A DNA stretch of 64,000 nt from Sulfuritalea sp. GTDB lineage: Bacteria > Pseudomonadota > Gammaproteobacteria > Burkholderiales > Rhodocyclaceae. Under the pieces are notes generated by a model that searched no databases, was not told where the DNA came from, and saw nothing but the letters and a program-made list of their open reading frames with translations. The translations under genes were made by a program, and so were the position numbers. Location of the stretch: assembly GCA_016716965.1 (NCBI GenBank), contig JADJUP010000019.1, positions 1-64,000 on the forward strand, read 5' to 3'. The number at the start of each line of letters is the position of its first letter. Within the stretch, counting starts at the first letter, position 1. Of this stretch, positions 45,513 through 53,918 are shown piece after piece.

Positions 45513-45891
45513 GGCGCGGGCAAAATGCCAGTCGCCGAGGGGCAGGGTAGCGCGGTAACGGTCATTGGGCGGCCTGGCGGCAGCGTGTGGGAACTTGCAA
45601 GTCTAGCGCGGGCGAGCGTGCCGGACTTTCCTTGGCAGCCGACAGTGCCAACGAAGAATGAGACGGCAGCTCGCTTGCTTGCGAAAGGGGGGCCGGCGGC
45701 GTAACAGTAATCGCCGGAATTGACGAAAAGGCCGTTTGACGTGTAGCCATCTGTGCCGCCGGCCTGGCGGCGCCAAGGACCCGGGAAAATATCCCGGTTC
45801 CGGGCACGCCGATGTCGTCCGTATGGGGCCTGGCGTTGACCGCCGAAACATGCCGCGGCGAGCGGGCTGGCAGATTCGTCGCTGCGCCCGG
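45513..45891. other. Gap between fumarase and murI with one stem-loop
   Basis: About 380 bases with no gene I can support; a leftward 81-codon frame (45562-45807) has no homology or ribosome-binding site. A stem-loop CCGGGA-AAATA-TCCCGG at 45781-45797 lies about 95 bases beyond the fumarase stop and may end its transcript, though no T-run follows. The promoter of murI must also be here. Confidence 0.5.
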
Positions 45892-47412
45892 TCAGGCTAA
45901 CTTGACCGGGATTTTTCCGATCTTTGCCTGCCACTCCTTTGGCCCGGTGATGTGCACTGAAGTCCCCAGCGAGTCGACGGCGACGGTGACAGGCATGTCC
46001 TTGACATCGAACTCGTAGATCGCCTCCATGCCGAGGTCGGCGAAGCCGACGACTTTCGCAGACTGGATCGCCTTGGCCACCAGGTAGGCGGCGCCGCCGA
46101 CGGCCATGAGATAGGCTGACTTGTTGTCCTTGATCGCGTCGATCGCCGCCGGGCCGCGCTCGGACTTGCCGATCATCGAGATCAGGCCGGTCTTTTCCAG
46201 CATCATGCGCGTGAACTTGTCCATCCGCGTCGCGGTGGTGGGACCGGCGGGACCGACCACTTCGTCGCGCACCGGATCGACCGGGCCGACGTAGTAAATG
46301 ACGCGGTCGGTGAAATCAACCGGGAGCTTTTCACCTTTGGCCAGCATGTCGGCGATGCGCTTGTGGGCGGCGTCGCGGCCGGTCAGCATCTTGCCGTTGA
46401 GCAGGAGTTTCTGGCCGGGTTTCCAGGCAGCGACCTGGGCTTTGGTCAGGCTGTTCAGGTCGACGCGGGTGGCGGTGGCGGCATCGGCCTGCCAGGTGAC
46501 CTTGGGCCAGTCTTCCAGGCTGGGCGGCGTCAGTTTGGCCGGGCCGGAGCCGTCGAGGTGGAAGTGGCAGTGGCGCGTCGCGGCGCAGTTGGGGATCATC
46601 GCCACGGGCAGGTTGGCGGCGTGGGTCGGGTAGTCGAGCACCTTGACGTCGAGGACCGTGGTGAGGCCGCCGAGGCCCTGCGCGCCGATGCCCAGCGCAT
46701 TGATCTTCTCGTGCAGTTCGAGGCGGAGTTCCTCGGCACGGGTCTTGGCACCGCGTGCTTTGAGTTCATGGATATCCACCGGCGCCATGATGGCTTCCTT
46801 GGCCAGCAGCATGGCCTTTTCCGGCGTGCCGCCGATGCCGACGCCGAGAATGCCGGGCGGGCACCAGCCGGCGCCCATGGTCGGGATGGTTTTCAGGATC
46901 CACTCGACCAGGTCGTCGGAGGGATTGAGCATGGCGAACTTCGCCTTGGCTTCCGAGCCGCCGCCCTTGGCCGCGCAGATCACTTCGACATGGTCGCCGG
47001 GAACGATTTCGTAATGCACCACCGCCGGCGTATTGTCCTTGGTGTTCTTGCGCGTGCCGGCGGGGTCGGCAAGCACCGAGGCCCGCAGGGGGTTGTCGGC
47101 ATTGCCGTAGGCGCGACGCACGCCTTCGTTAACCATTTCCTGCACCGACAGCGTGGCATCCCACTGCACTTTCATCCCGACCTTGAGAAACACCAGCGCG
47201 ATGCCCGTGTCCTGGCAAATCGGTCGATGGCCTTCGGCGGACATGCGGCTGTTGGTCAGGATCTGGGCGATGGCGTCCTTTGCCGCGGGCGACTCTTCGC
47301 GCTCATAGGCTTCGCCGAGCGCCCTGATGTAGTCGAGCGGGTGGTAATAGCTGATGAACTGGAAGGCGTCGGCGATGGACTGGACGAAATCGTCCTGGCG
47401 GATGGTGGTCAT
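45892..47412 (-). CDS. Class I fumarate hydratase (4Fe-4S, oxygen-sensitive)
   Basis: A 506-residue iron-sulfur fumarase of the FumA/FumB type, catalysing fumarate to malate in the TCA cycle. The three cluster Cys are visible in HRPICQDTG, GAGWCPPG and IPNCAATRHC. The C-terminal domain begins near WPKVTWQ and carries GPTTATRMDKFTRMML. Length and motifs are normal. It starts at ATG 47412, 22 bases after the UPF0114 membrane gene, so the two are likely an operon. Confidence 0.94.
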   Translation of the reverse strand: MTTIRQDDFVQSIADAFQFISYYHPLDYIRALGEAYEREESPAAKDAIAQILTNSRMSAEGHRPICQDTGIALVFLKVGMKVQWDATLSVQEMVNEGVRRAYGNADNPLRASVLADPAGTRKNTKDNTPAVVHYEIVPGDHVEVICAAKGGGSEAKAKFAMLNPSDDLVEWILKTIPTMGAGWCPPGILGVGIGGTPEKAMLLAKEAIMAPVDIHELKARGAKTRAEELRLELHEKINALGIGAQGLGGLTTVLDVKVLDYPTHAANLPVAMIPNCAATRHCHFHLDGSGPAKLTPPSLEDWPKVTWQADAATATRVDLNSLTKAQVAAWKPGQKLLLNGKMLTGRDAAHKRIADMLAKGEKLPVDFTDRVIYYVGPVDPVRDEVVGPAGPTTATRMDKFTRMMLEKTGLISMIGKSERGPAAIDAIKDNKSAYLMAVGGAAYLVAKAIQSAKVVGFADLGMEAIYEFDVKDMPVTVAVDSLGTSVHITGPKEWQAKIGKIPVKLA

Positions 47413-47434
47413 GGTGGCTCCGTTGGTTTTCGGG

Positions 47435-47962
47435 TCAGTGCTTTCCTGCGTGGCTCAAGGCCAGGCTCTGCATCATCAGCTTGTCTGTGTAGGCGATGGC
47501 GATCGCCGAGATAAGGAAGGAAACGTGGATCGCGATTTGCGCGATGATGACGCGGTCCTCGGTCTGGGGGGCGTTGATGAAGGTACGCAGCAGGTGGATC
47601 GAGGAAATGCTGATCAACGCCACCGCCAGCTTGACCTTGAGCACGCCGGCGTTGACGTGGGATAACCATTCCGGCTGGTCGGGGTGGCCTTCGAGGTCGA
47701 GGCGCGAAACGAAGGTCTCGTAGCCGCCGATGATGACCATGATCAGCAGGTTGGCGATCATCACCACGTCGATCAGGCCCAGCACGATCAGCATCACCTC
47801 GTTTTCGCTGAGATTGCCGGCCTTGGTCACCAGGATCGCCAGTTCGTGCATGAACTGATACACATAGACGCCCTGGGCGATGATCAGGCCAAGATAGAGC
47901 GGCGCCTGCAGCCAGCGGCTCCAGAAAATGAAGAATTCCATTGGCTTGATAATCTGGTTCAT
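47435..47962 (-). CDS. UPF0114 (YqhA, TIGR00645) membrane protein
   Basis: A 175-residue protein with four hydrophobic segments (LYLGLIIAQGVYVYQFM, VMLIVLGLIDVVMIANLLIM, VKLAVALISISSIHLL, IAQIAIHVSFLISAIAIAY). The opening FIFWSRWLQAPLYLGLI and the middle GGYETFVSRLDLEGHPDQPE are hallmarks of the family. Function unestablished. It is divergent from acsA over 264 bases and followed by the class I fumarase. Confidence 0.9.
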   Translation of the reverse strand: MNQIIKPMEFFIFWSRWLQAPLYLGLIIAQGVYVYQFMHELAILVTKAGNLSENEVMLIVLGLIDVVMIANLLIMVIIGGYETFVSRLDLEGHPDQPEWLSHVNAGVLKVKLAVALISISSIHLLRTFINAPQTEDRVIIAQIAIHVSFLISAIAIAYTDKLMMQSLALSHAGKH

Positions 47963-48226
47963 GATGTCGGGGCGTCCTTGGTGCGGGGCAGCAATCTTAC
48001 CCCAGGCCAGACGGGATCATGGGATGTGAGCGTAAGTCCTATGTAAGACTCTTTTACTTTAATATGGAAGCACTTAGAATTCGAATCCGCGACGTCAGTT
48101 TCGATCGTTGCCAGTCGTGGTTCTTCCAGCGAAAACAATACCTGCCCGGCGGTTTCCGACGCCTGAGCGGCAGCCGCTTTTCACTCATCCGGTTCAGCCC
48201 GGTCTCATGCGATAGGAGAGGTGTCA

Positions 48227-50209
48227 ATGTCCAGCATCGAATCAAATGTCACGGAAAGTCGTGTATTCCCCCCAGCGGATGCAGTGGTCAAGAAGGCCAC
48301 CATTTCCGGGATGGCGGCCTACGAGGCCCTGTGCAAGGAAGCCGATACGGACTATGCCGGCTATTGGGCCCGACTTGCTCGTGAGCACGTCAGCTGGAAG
48401 CAGCCCTTTACCAAGTCGCTGGACGATTCGGATGCGCCGTTCTACAAGTGGTTCTCCGATGGCAAGCTGAACGTTTCCTACAATTGCCTCGACCGCAACA
48501 TCGAAGCCGGCCTCGGCGACAAGGTCGCGATCATTTTCGAAGCCGATGGCGGCCAGGTCAGCAAGGTCACCTACAAGGAACTGCTGGCCAAAGTCGCGCG
48601 CTTCGCCAATGCGTTGAAGGCGCAGGGCATCAAGAAGGGCGATCGCGTCCTGATCTACATGCCGATGTCGGTCGAAGGCGTTGTGGCCATGCAGGCCTGC
48701 GCCCGCATCGGCGCCATCCACTCGGTAGTGTTCGGCGGCTTCTCCGCCAAGTCGGTGCAGGAACGCATCCAGGACGCCGGTGCCGTTGCCGTCATCACCT
48801 CCGACGAGCAGTGCCGCGGCGGCAAGAACATTCCGCTGAAGCCCGCGGTCGACGACGGCATTGCCATGGGCGGTTGCGAGTCGATCAAGTCGGTCATCGT
48901 ATTCAAGCGCACCGGTGGCCCCTGCAACATGGTCGCCGGTCGCGACATCTGGTGGGACGACGCCACCGCCGGCCAGTCCGACGTCTGCGAACCGGAGTGG
49001 GTCGATGCCGAACATCCCCTGTTCCTGCTCTACACCTCGGGTTCCACCGGCAAGCCGAAGGGCGTCCAGCACAGTTCCGGAGGCTACCTGCTGCATGCCA
49101 TCCTGACCATGAAGTGGACCTTCGACATCAAGCCTGACGATGTCTTCTGGTGTACCGCCGACATCGGTTGGGTCACCGGCCACACCTACATCACCTACGG
49201 CCCGCTGGCCTGCGGCGCCACCGAGATCGTGTTCGAAGGCGTGCCGACCTACCCGGATGCGGGCCGCTTCTGGAAGACCATCCAGGCGCACAAGGTCACC
49301 GTGTTCTACACCGCACCGACGGCGATCCGTTCGCTGATCAAGTCGAGCGAGACCACCCCGGCGACGCACCCGAAGAACTACGACCTGTCCTCGCTGCGCA
49401 TCCTCGGTTCGGTCGGCGAGCCGATCAATCCGGAAGCCTGGATGTGGTACTACAACAACATCGGCGGCGCGCGCTGCCCGATCGTCGACACCTTCTGGCA
49501 AACCGAGACCGGCGGCCACATGATCACCCCGCTGCCGGGCGTCACGCCGCTCGTCCCAGGTTCCTGCACGCTGCCCTTCCCGGGCATCCAGGCCGCGATC
49601 GTGGATGAAACCGGCAACGATGTCGAATGGGGCAAGGGCGGCTTCCTGGTGGTCAAGAAGCCCTGGCCGTCGATGATCCGCACGATCTACGGCGATCCCG
49701 AGCGCTACAAGAAGTCCTACTTCCCGGTTGATTTCGGCGGCAACCTGTACCTCGCCGGCGACGGCGCGATGCGCGATGCCAAGACCGGCTACTTCACCAT
49801 CATGGGCCGCATCGACGACGTGCTGAACGTTTCCGGCCACCGCATGGGCACGATGGAAATCGAGTCGGCGCTGGTGTCCAACCCGCTGGTGGCGGAAGCC
49901 GCCGTGGTCGGCCGTCCCGACGATCTCACCGGCGAGGCCATCTGTGCCTTCGTGGTGCTGAAGCAGGCGCGTCCGAGCGCGGAAGAGGCGAAGAAGATCG
50001 CCAACGAACTGCGCAACTGGGTCGGCAAGGAAATCGGCCCGATCGCCAAGCCCAAGGACATTCGTTTCGGCGAGAACCTGCCCAAGACGCGTTCCGGCAA
50101 GATCATGCGTCGCCTGCTGCGCAGCCTGGCCAAGAACGAAGAGATCACGCAGGACGTATCCACGCTGGAGAATCCCCAGATCCTGGATCAACTCAAGCAG
50201 AACGCCTGA
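48227..50209 (+). CDS. acsA: Acetyl-CoA synthetase
   Basis: A 660-residue AMP-forming acetyl-CoA synthetase that scavenges acetate. P-loop YTSGSTGKPKGVQHSSGG near residue 270, the substrate-binding YTAPTAIRSL and the acetyl-specific tunnel residue region VDTFWQTETGG, and the regulatory acetylation Lys in KTRSGKIMRRLLR near residue 624. ATG at 48227 behind AGGAG is preferred to a GTG two codons earlier. A terminator follows, and then comes the CrbS-like kinase group, which in other Proteobacteria controls acs. The upstream region contains a GTAAGTCCTATGTAAGAC direct-repeat-like stretch at about 48030 that could be regulatory. Confidence 0.95.
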   Translation: MSSIESNVTESRVFPPADAVVKKATISGMAAYEALCKEADTDYAGYWARLAREHVSWKQPFTKSLDDSDAPFYKWFSDGKLNVSYNCLDRNIEAGLGDKVAIIFEADGGQVSKVTYKELLAKVARFANALKAQGIKKGDRVLIYMPMSVEGVVAMQACARIGAIHSVVFGGFSAKSVQERIQDAGAVAVITSDEQCRGGKNIPLKPAVDDGIAMGGCESIKSVIVFKRTGGPCNMVAGRDIWWDDATAGQSDVCEPEWVDAEHPLFLLYTSGSTGKPKGVQHSSGGYLLHAILTMKWTFDIKPDDVFWCTADIGWVTGHTYITYGPLACGATEIVFEGVPTYPDAGRFWKTIQAHKVTVFYTAPTAIRSLIKSSETTPATHPKNYDLSSLRILGSVGEPINPEAWMWYYNNIGGARCPIVDTFWQTETGGHMITPLPGVTPLVPGSCTLPFPGIQAAIVDETGNDVEWGKGGFLVVKKPWPSMIRTIYGDPERYKKSYFPVDFGGNLYLAGDGAMRDAKTGYFTIMGRIDDVLNVSGHRMGTMEIESALVSNPLVAEAAVVGRPDDLTGEAICAFVVLKQARPSAEEAKKIANELRNWVGKEIGPIAKPKDIRFGENLPKTRSGKIMRRLLRSLAKNEEITQDVSTLENPQILDQLKQNA

Positions 50210-50223
50210 CGCAATCCGGTTCG

Positions 50224-50258
50224 AAAAAAGCGCCCCTCGCAAGACGGGCGCTTTTTTT
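50224..50258. terminator. Intrinsic terminator after acsA
   Basis: AAAAAAGCGCCC and GGGCGCTTTTTT are exact reverse complements around a 10-base loop, giving a strong stem with flanking A and T runs, 15 bases after the stop. It could work in both directions. Confidence 0.9.
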
Positions 50259-50429
50259 GTGTCCGGCGCGAAGGGATGGGCGGTATGCCGCCGAAACTCC
50301 GGCATCGCGTGCAGTTCCCAGACGGGGCCGGATTTGCGAGATATCGCCGGATTCCTCGTGAATTTTTCACCGGCGCGGCGGGGCTTGGGTACCATTCCCC
50401 CTGCATCGGATTTTTTGGGAGATGACGAA

Positions 50430-50627
50430 ATGAATCGATCCCGGCTCGTCGCACCGCGTCTCGCATTCATCTTTCTGCTGGGCTGCTTCTTCTTCAACTA
50501 TCCGCTGCTCTCGGTATTCAACCGTGGCGGCGATTTCTTCGGCCTGCCGCCGCTCTATGCATGGCTGATGGGATCCTGGCTGGCGCTGATCGCGCTGATG
50601 GCCTGGGTCGCGGAACGGAGCGACTGA
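50430..50627 (+). CDS. Small two-helix membrane protein preceding the SSS-kinase
   Basis: A 65-residue protein with two hydrophobic segments (LAFIFLLGCFFFNYPLLSVF and YAWLMGSWLALIALMAWV) and the loop NRGGDFFGLPPL. GGGAG lies nine bases before ATG 50430. It ends one base before the GTG of the SSS-transporter kinase. Sodium/solute symporters of the acetate type often travel with a two-helix companion (DUF485, DUF4212 families); this may be the analogue for the transporter-kinase, but I cannot place it in either family from sequence alone. Confidence 0.75.
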   Translation: MNRSRLVAPRLAFIFLLGCFFFNYPLLSVFNRGGDFFGLPPLYAWLMGSWLALIALMAWVAERSD

Positions 50628-50628
50628 G

Positions 50629-53475
50629 GTGCTGCAGGGCTCGGTGATCGTCCTCGCTTCGCTGTTCTACCTGGGCATCCTGTTCGCCATCGCCTGGTAT
50701 GCGGACCGCCGCGCGGATGCCGGGCGTTCGCTGATCGCCAATCCGGTGGTATATGCCCTGTCGCTGGGCGTGTATTGCACCACCTGGACCTTCTACGGCA
50801 GCGTCGGGCGAGCGGCGGCGAGCGGTATCGGTTTCCTGCCGATCTACCTGGGACCCACGCTGCTGTTCGCGCTGGCCGGTTTCATCCTCCACAAGATGAT
50901 CCGGGTGGCCAAGACCAATCGCATTACCTCGATCGCCGACTTCGTCGCCTCGCGCTACGGCAAGAGCCAGTTGCTCGGCGGTCTGGTGACGGTGATCGCG
51001 GTGGTCGGCGTGATTCCCTACATCGCCCTGCAGCTCAAGGCGGTGTCCAACGGCTTCACCATCCTCACCAACTATCCGGAGATCGTGATGCCGGCGACGG
51101 CCGGCGCCGTGCCGCTGCTGCAGGACAGCGCACTCTACGTGGCAATGATCCTGGCGCTGTTCACCATCCTGTTCGGCACCCGCCACCTGGACGCGACCGA
51201 GCGCCATGAAGGCATGGTGGCCGCCATCGCCGTTGAGTCGGTGGTCAAGCTGGTTGCCTTCCTTGCAGTCGGCATCTTCGTGGTCTGGGGCATGCACGAG
51301 GGAATAGCCGACATTTTCTCGCGCGCGGCGACCGTGCCGGAGGTGGCGCGCCGTCTCGCCAGCGCCGACTCTCCGTCGGCGTATGGCAGTTGGGGCACCC
51401 TGGTGTTTCTGTCCATGTTTGCCGCCCTGTTGCTACCGCGCCAGTTCCAGATCGCGGTGGTTGAGAACGTCGACCCGGCACACCTGCGCCGCGCGGTGTG
51501 GATGTTTCCGCTCTACCTGTTCCTGATCAACCTGTTCGTGCTGCCTGTGGCCCTGGCGGGAATGCTGCACTTTCCCGGCGGCGCGGTCGACGCGGATACT
51601 TTCATTCTCACGCTGCCCATGGCCCGCCAGCAGGAAGGGCTGGCGCTGTTCGTGTATATCGGCGGCCTGTCGGCGGCGACCGGCATGGTGATCGTCGAGA
51701 CCATCGCCTTGTCGACCATGGTCTGCAACGATCTGGTGATGCCGCTGCTGCTGCGCCTGCCGATGCTGGGGCTTGCGGCGCGCGCCGACCTGTCCGGCCT
51801 GCTGCTGGAAATCCGGCGTTGGGCCATCGTCATCATCCTCGGCCTTGGCTATGTGTACTTCCGCGTCGCCGGCGAAGCCTATGCGCTGGTCTCGATCGGC
51901 CTGATTTCCTTCGCTGCCGTTGCGCAGTTCGCCCCGGTGGTGATCGGTGGCCTGTTCTGGAAGGGCGGCACCCGCGACGGCGCCCTGGCCGGCCTCGCCG
52001 CCGGCTTCGTGGTGTGGGCCTATACGCTGCTGCTGCCGTCCTTCGCCAAGTCCGGCTGGCTTCCGGACGGCTTCATCGCCCACGGCCTGTTCGGCGTCGA
52101 ACTGCTGCGCCCGCAGCACCTGTTCGGACTCAACGGGCTCGACGAGATCACCCATTGCCTGGTCTGGAGCCTGCTGGTAAATCTCGGCGCCTACATCGGT
52201 GTTTCGCTGCAGCGTGTGCCCAACGTGCGCGAGGCGCGGCAGGCCAGCCTGTTCGTCGGCGGCGCCGAAGCGGCGGTCAGCTCGGGCTGGCGCGGCAGTG
52301 CGGGAGTCACGGAGCTGCTGCCGCTGGCCGGGCGTTTTCTCGGCCGCGACAAGGCCGAGGCAGCATTTGCCCGCCACGCCCGCCAGCGCGGCCTGCGTTC
52401 GATCCAGGAGTTGCCGGCCGACGCGCGCCTGGTGAGTTTTGCCGAAACCCTGCTGGCCGGCGCCATCGGCTCCGCGTCGGCGCGTGCCATGGTCGCCTCG
52501 GTTGTCACCGAGGAACCTCTGGGCATCGACGAGGTGATGAACATCCTCGACGAGGCCTCTCAGGTGCGTGCCTACACGAAGGAACTCGAACAGAAGTCGC
52601 TCGAGCTGACGCGCGCCACGGCGGAACTGCGTGAGGCGAATGCCCGCCTTCGCGAACTGGATCGCATGAAGGACGATTTCATTTCCACGGTGACCCACGA
52701 GTTGCGCACGCCCCTGACTTCGATCCGGGCCTTTTCCGAAATGCTGCACGAGGACCCGAAGATCGACCTGGCGCAGCGCTCGCGCTTCCTCGGCATCATC
52801 GTCAGCGAGACCGTGCGCCTGTCGCGCCTGATCAACCAGATTCTCGACCTGGCCAAACTCGAATCCGGGCGCGCGGAATGGACCGTCGCCGCCGTCGATG
52901 TGACCGAGGTGATCCGCGAGGCGGCGGAATCCCTTACCGCGCTTTTCGCCGAGAAGCGCGTGATGCTGGAACTGGATGCGATCGAGCCCGGGCTGACGGT
53001 ACTCGCCGATCGCGACCGGCTGATGCAGGTCATGGTCAACCTGCTGTCCAACGCGCTCAAGTTCGTGCCGGCCGACAGCGGCCGGGTGCAGGTTGGTGCG
53101 AGCGCCACGCCCGAGGAACTGCGGGTCAGCGTCAGCGACAACGGACCCGGCATCCACGCCGAAGACCAGGAGGTCATTTTCGACAAGTTCCGCCAGGGGG
53201 CAGGCACCACCGACGTGCTCACCGACAAGCCGCAGGGCACGGGCCTCGGCCTGCCGATCAGCCGCCAGATCATCGAGTATTTCAATGGCCGGCTGTGGGT
53301 CGAAAGCACGCCCGGTGCCGGCGCGCGTTTTGTGTTCACACTGCCGCGGCAGGCGGGTGATAATGACGGGCTTGCCACGGAGGATGGCGAATCGCATAGC
53401 GGCCGCACGCCGGCTGGCGGCGCGGCATCCGACAGCGGCGGAAAAAACAACGGTGTCATGGGAGGGAGTCAGTGA
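50629..53475 (+). CDS. Sodium/solute symporter-histidine kinase (CrbS-like)
   Basis: A 948-residue fusion starting at GTG 50629. Residues 1 to about 530 are an SSS-family transporter with about 13 membrane segments (TSIADFVASRYGKSQLLGGL, LPRQFQIAVVEN). A STAC domain follows (ELLPLAGRFLGRDKAEAAFA), then a coiled coil, HisKA with the phospho-acceptor in VTHELRTPLTSIRAF near residue 690, and an intact HATPase domain (DNGPGI, GTGLGLPIS). CrbS itself has a PAS domain between STAC and HisKA; I see none here. Expected to sense acetate or another carboxylate through the transporter and phosphorylate the following REC protein, whose GTG overlaps its stop. Confidence 0.92.
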   Translation: MLQGSVIVLASLFYLGILFAIAWYADRRADAGRSLIANPVVYALSLGVYCTTWTFYGSVGRAAASGIGFLPIYLGPTLLFALAGFILHKMIRVAKTNRITSIADFVASRYGKSQLLGGLVTVIAVVGVIPYIALQLKAVSNGFTILTNYPEIVMPATAGAVPLLQDSALYVAMILALFTILFGTRHLDATERHEGMVAAIAVESVVKLVAFLAVGIFVVWGMHEGIADIFSRAATVPEVARRLASADSPSAYGSWGTLVFLSMFAALLLPRQFQIAVVENVDPAHLRRAVWMFPLYLFLINLFVLPVALAGMLHFPGGAVDADTFILTLPMARQQEGLALFVYIGGLSAATGMVIVETIALSTMVCNDLVMPLLLRLPMLGLAARADLSGLLLEIRRWAIVIILGLGYVYFRVAGEAYALVSIGLISFAAVAQFAPVVIGGLFWKGGTRDGALAGLAAGFVVWAYTLLLPSFAKSGWLPDGFIAHGLFGVELLRPQHLFGLNGLDEITHCLVWSLLVNLGAYIGVSLQRVPNVREARQASLFVGGAEAAVSSGWRGSAGVTELLPLAGRFLGRDKAEAAFARHARQRGLRSIQELPADARLVSFAETLLAGAIGSASARAMVASVVTEEPLGIDEVMNILDEASQVRAYTKELEQKSLELTRATAELREANARLRELDRMKDDFISTVTHELRTPLTSIRAFSEMLHEDPKIDLAQRSRFLGIIVSETVRLSRLINQILDLAKLESGRAEWTVAAVDVTEVIREAAESLTALFAEKRVMLELDAIEPGLTVLADRDRLMQVMVNLLSNALKFVPADSGRVQVGASATPEELRVSVSDNGPGIHAEDQEVIFDKFRQGAGTTDVLTDKPQGTGLGLPISRQIIEYFNGRLWVESTPGAGARFVFTLPRQAGDNDGLATEDGESHSGRTPAGGAASDSGGKNNGVMGGSQ

Positions 53476-53837
53476 GTCATCGCGTTCTGGTGGTCGACGA
53501 TGAGCCTAACATCGTCATTTCCCTTGAGTTCCTCCTGAAGAAGGAGGGGTTTGTCGTCGCCGTCGCGGGCGATGGCGAGGCTGCTCTGCAACAGGCGGAG
53601 CAATTCCGGCCCGATCTCGTCCTGCTAGACGTGATGATGCCGAAGAAGTCCGGCTTCGAAGTCTGCGAAACCCTGCGTGCCAATCCGGCCCTCGCCGGAG
53701 TGAAGATCGTCATGCTCACCGCGCGTGGTCGCGAAACGGAAGTCACCAAGGGCCTGGCCCTGGGTGCCGATGCCTACGTCACCAAGCCCTTTTCGACCAA
53801 GGACCTGGTGGCGCGCATCAAGACCCTGCTGGGGTGA
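53472..53837 (+). CDS. Single-domain response regulator
   Basis: A 121-residue receiver domain and nothing more. Acidic pocket VVDDEPN, phospho-acceptor Asp in DLVLLDVMMPKKSG, Thr in KIVMLTARG and Lys in AYVTKPFS are all conserved, so it should accept phosphate. GTG at 53472 with GGAGGG ahead overlaps the kinase stop. CrbR in gammaproteobacteria carries a LuxR-type DNA-binding domain; this protein has no output domain, so it must act by protein contact, perhaps with the pseudokinase-exonuclease encoded next. Confidence 0.93.
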   Translation: MSHRVLVVDDEPNIVISLEFLLKKEGFVVAVAGDGEAALQQAEQFRPDLVLLDVMMPKKSGFEVCETLRANPALAGVKIVMLTARGRETEVTKGLALGADAYVTKPFSTKDLVARIKTLLG

Positions 53838-53918
53838 TGCGCGGACGATGGGCATGGGGCATCCGGATGCCGTGTCCGTCATTGCGCTTTTCAAATTGGC
53901 CATGAAAAGGGTTGCGAA

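Noticed and set aside
45562..45807. 81-codon leftward frame between fumarase and murI
   Set aside because: No homology, no ribosome-binding site, Ser/Pro/Ala-rich shadow composition.
51347..51378. A seventh copy of the 30-bp repeat inside the SSS-kinase gene (GCCAGCGCCGACTCTCCG)
   Set aside because: Opposite coding orientation relative to the gene, and the left half does not match well; codons for ASAD are common in this genome.
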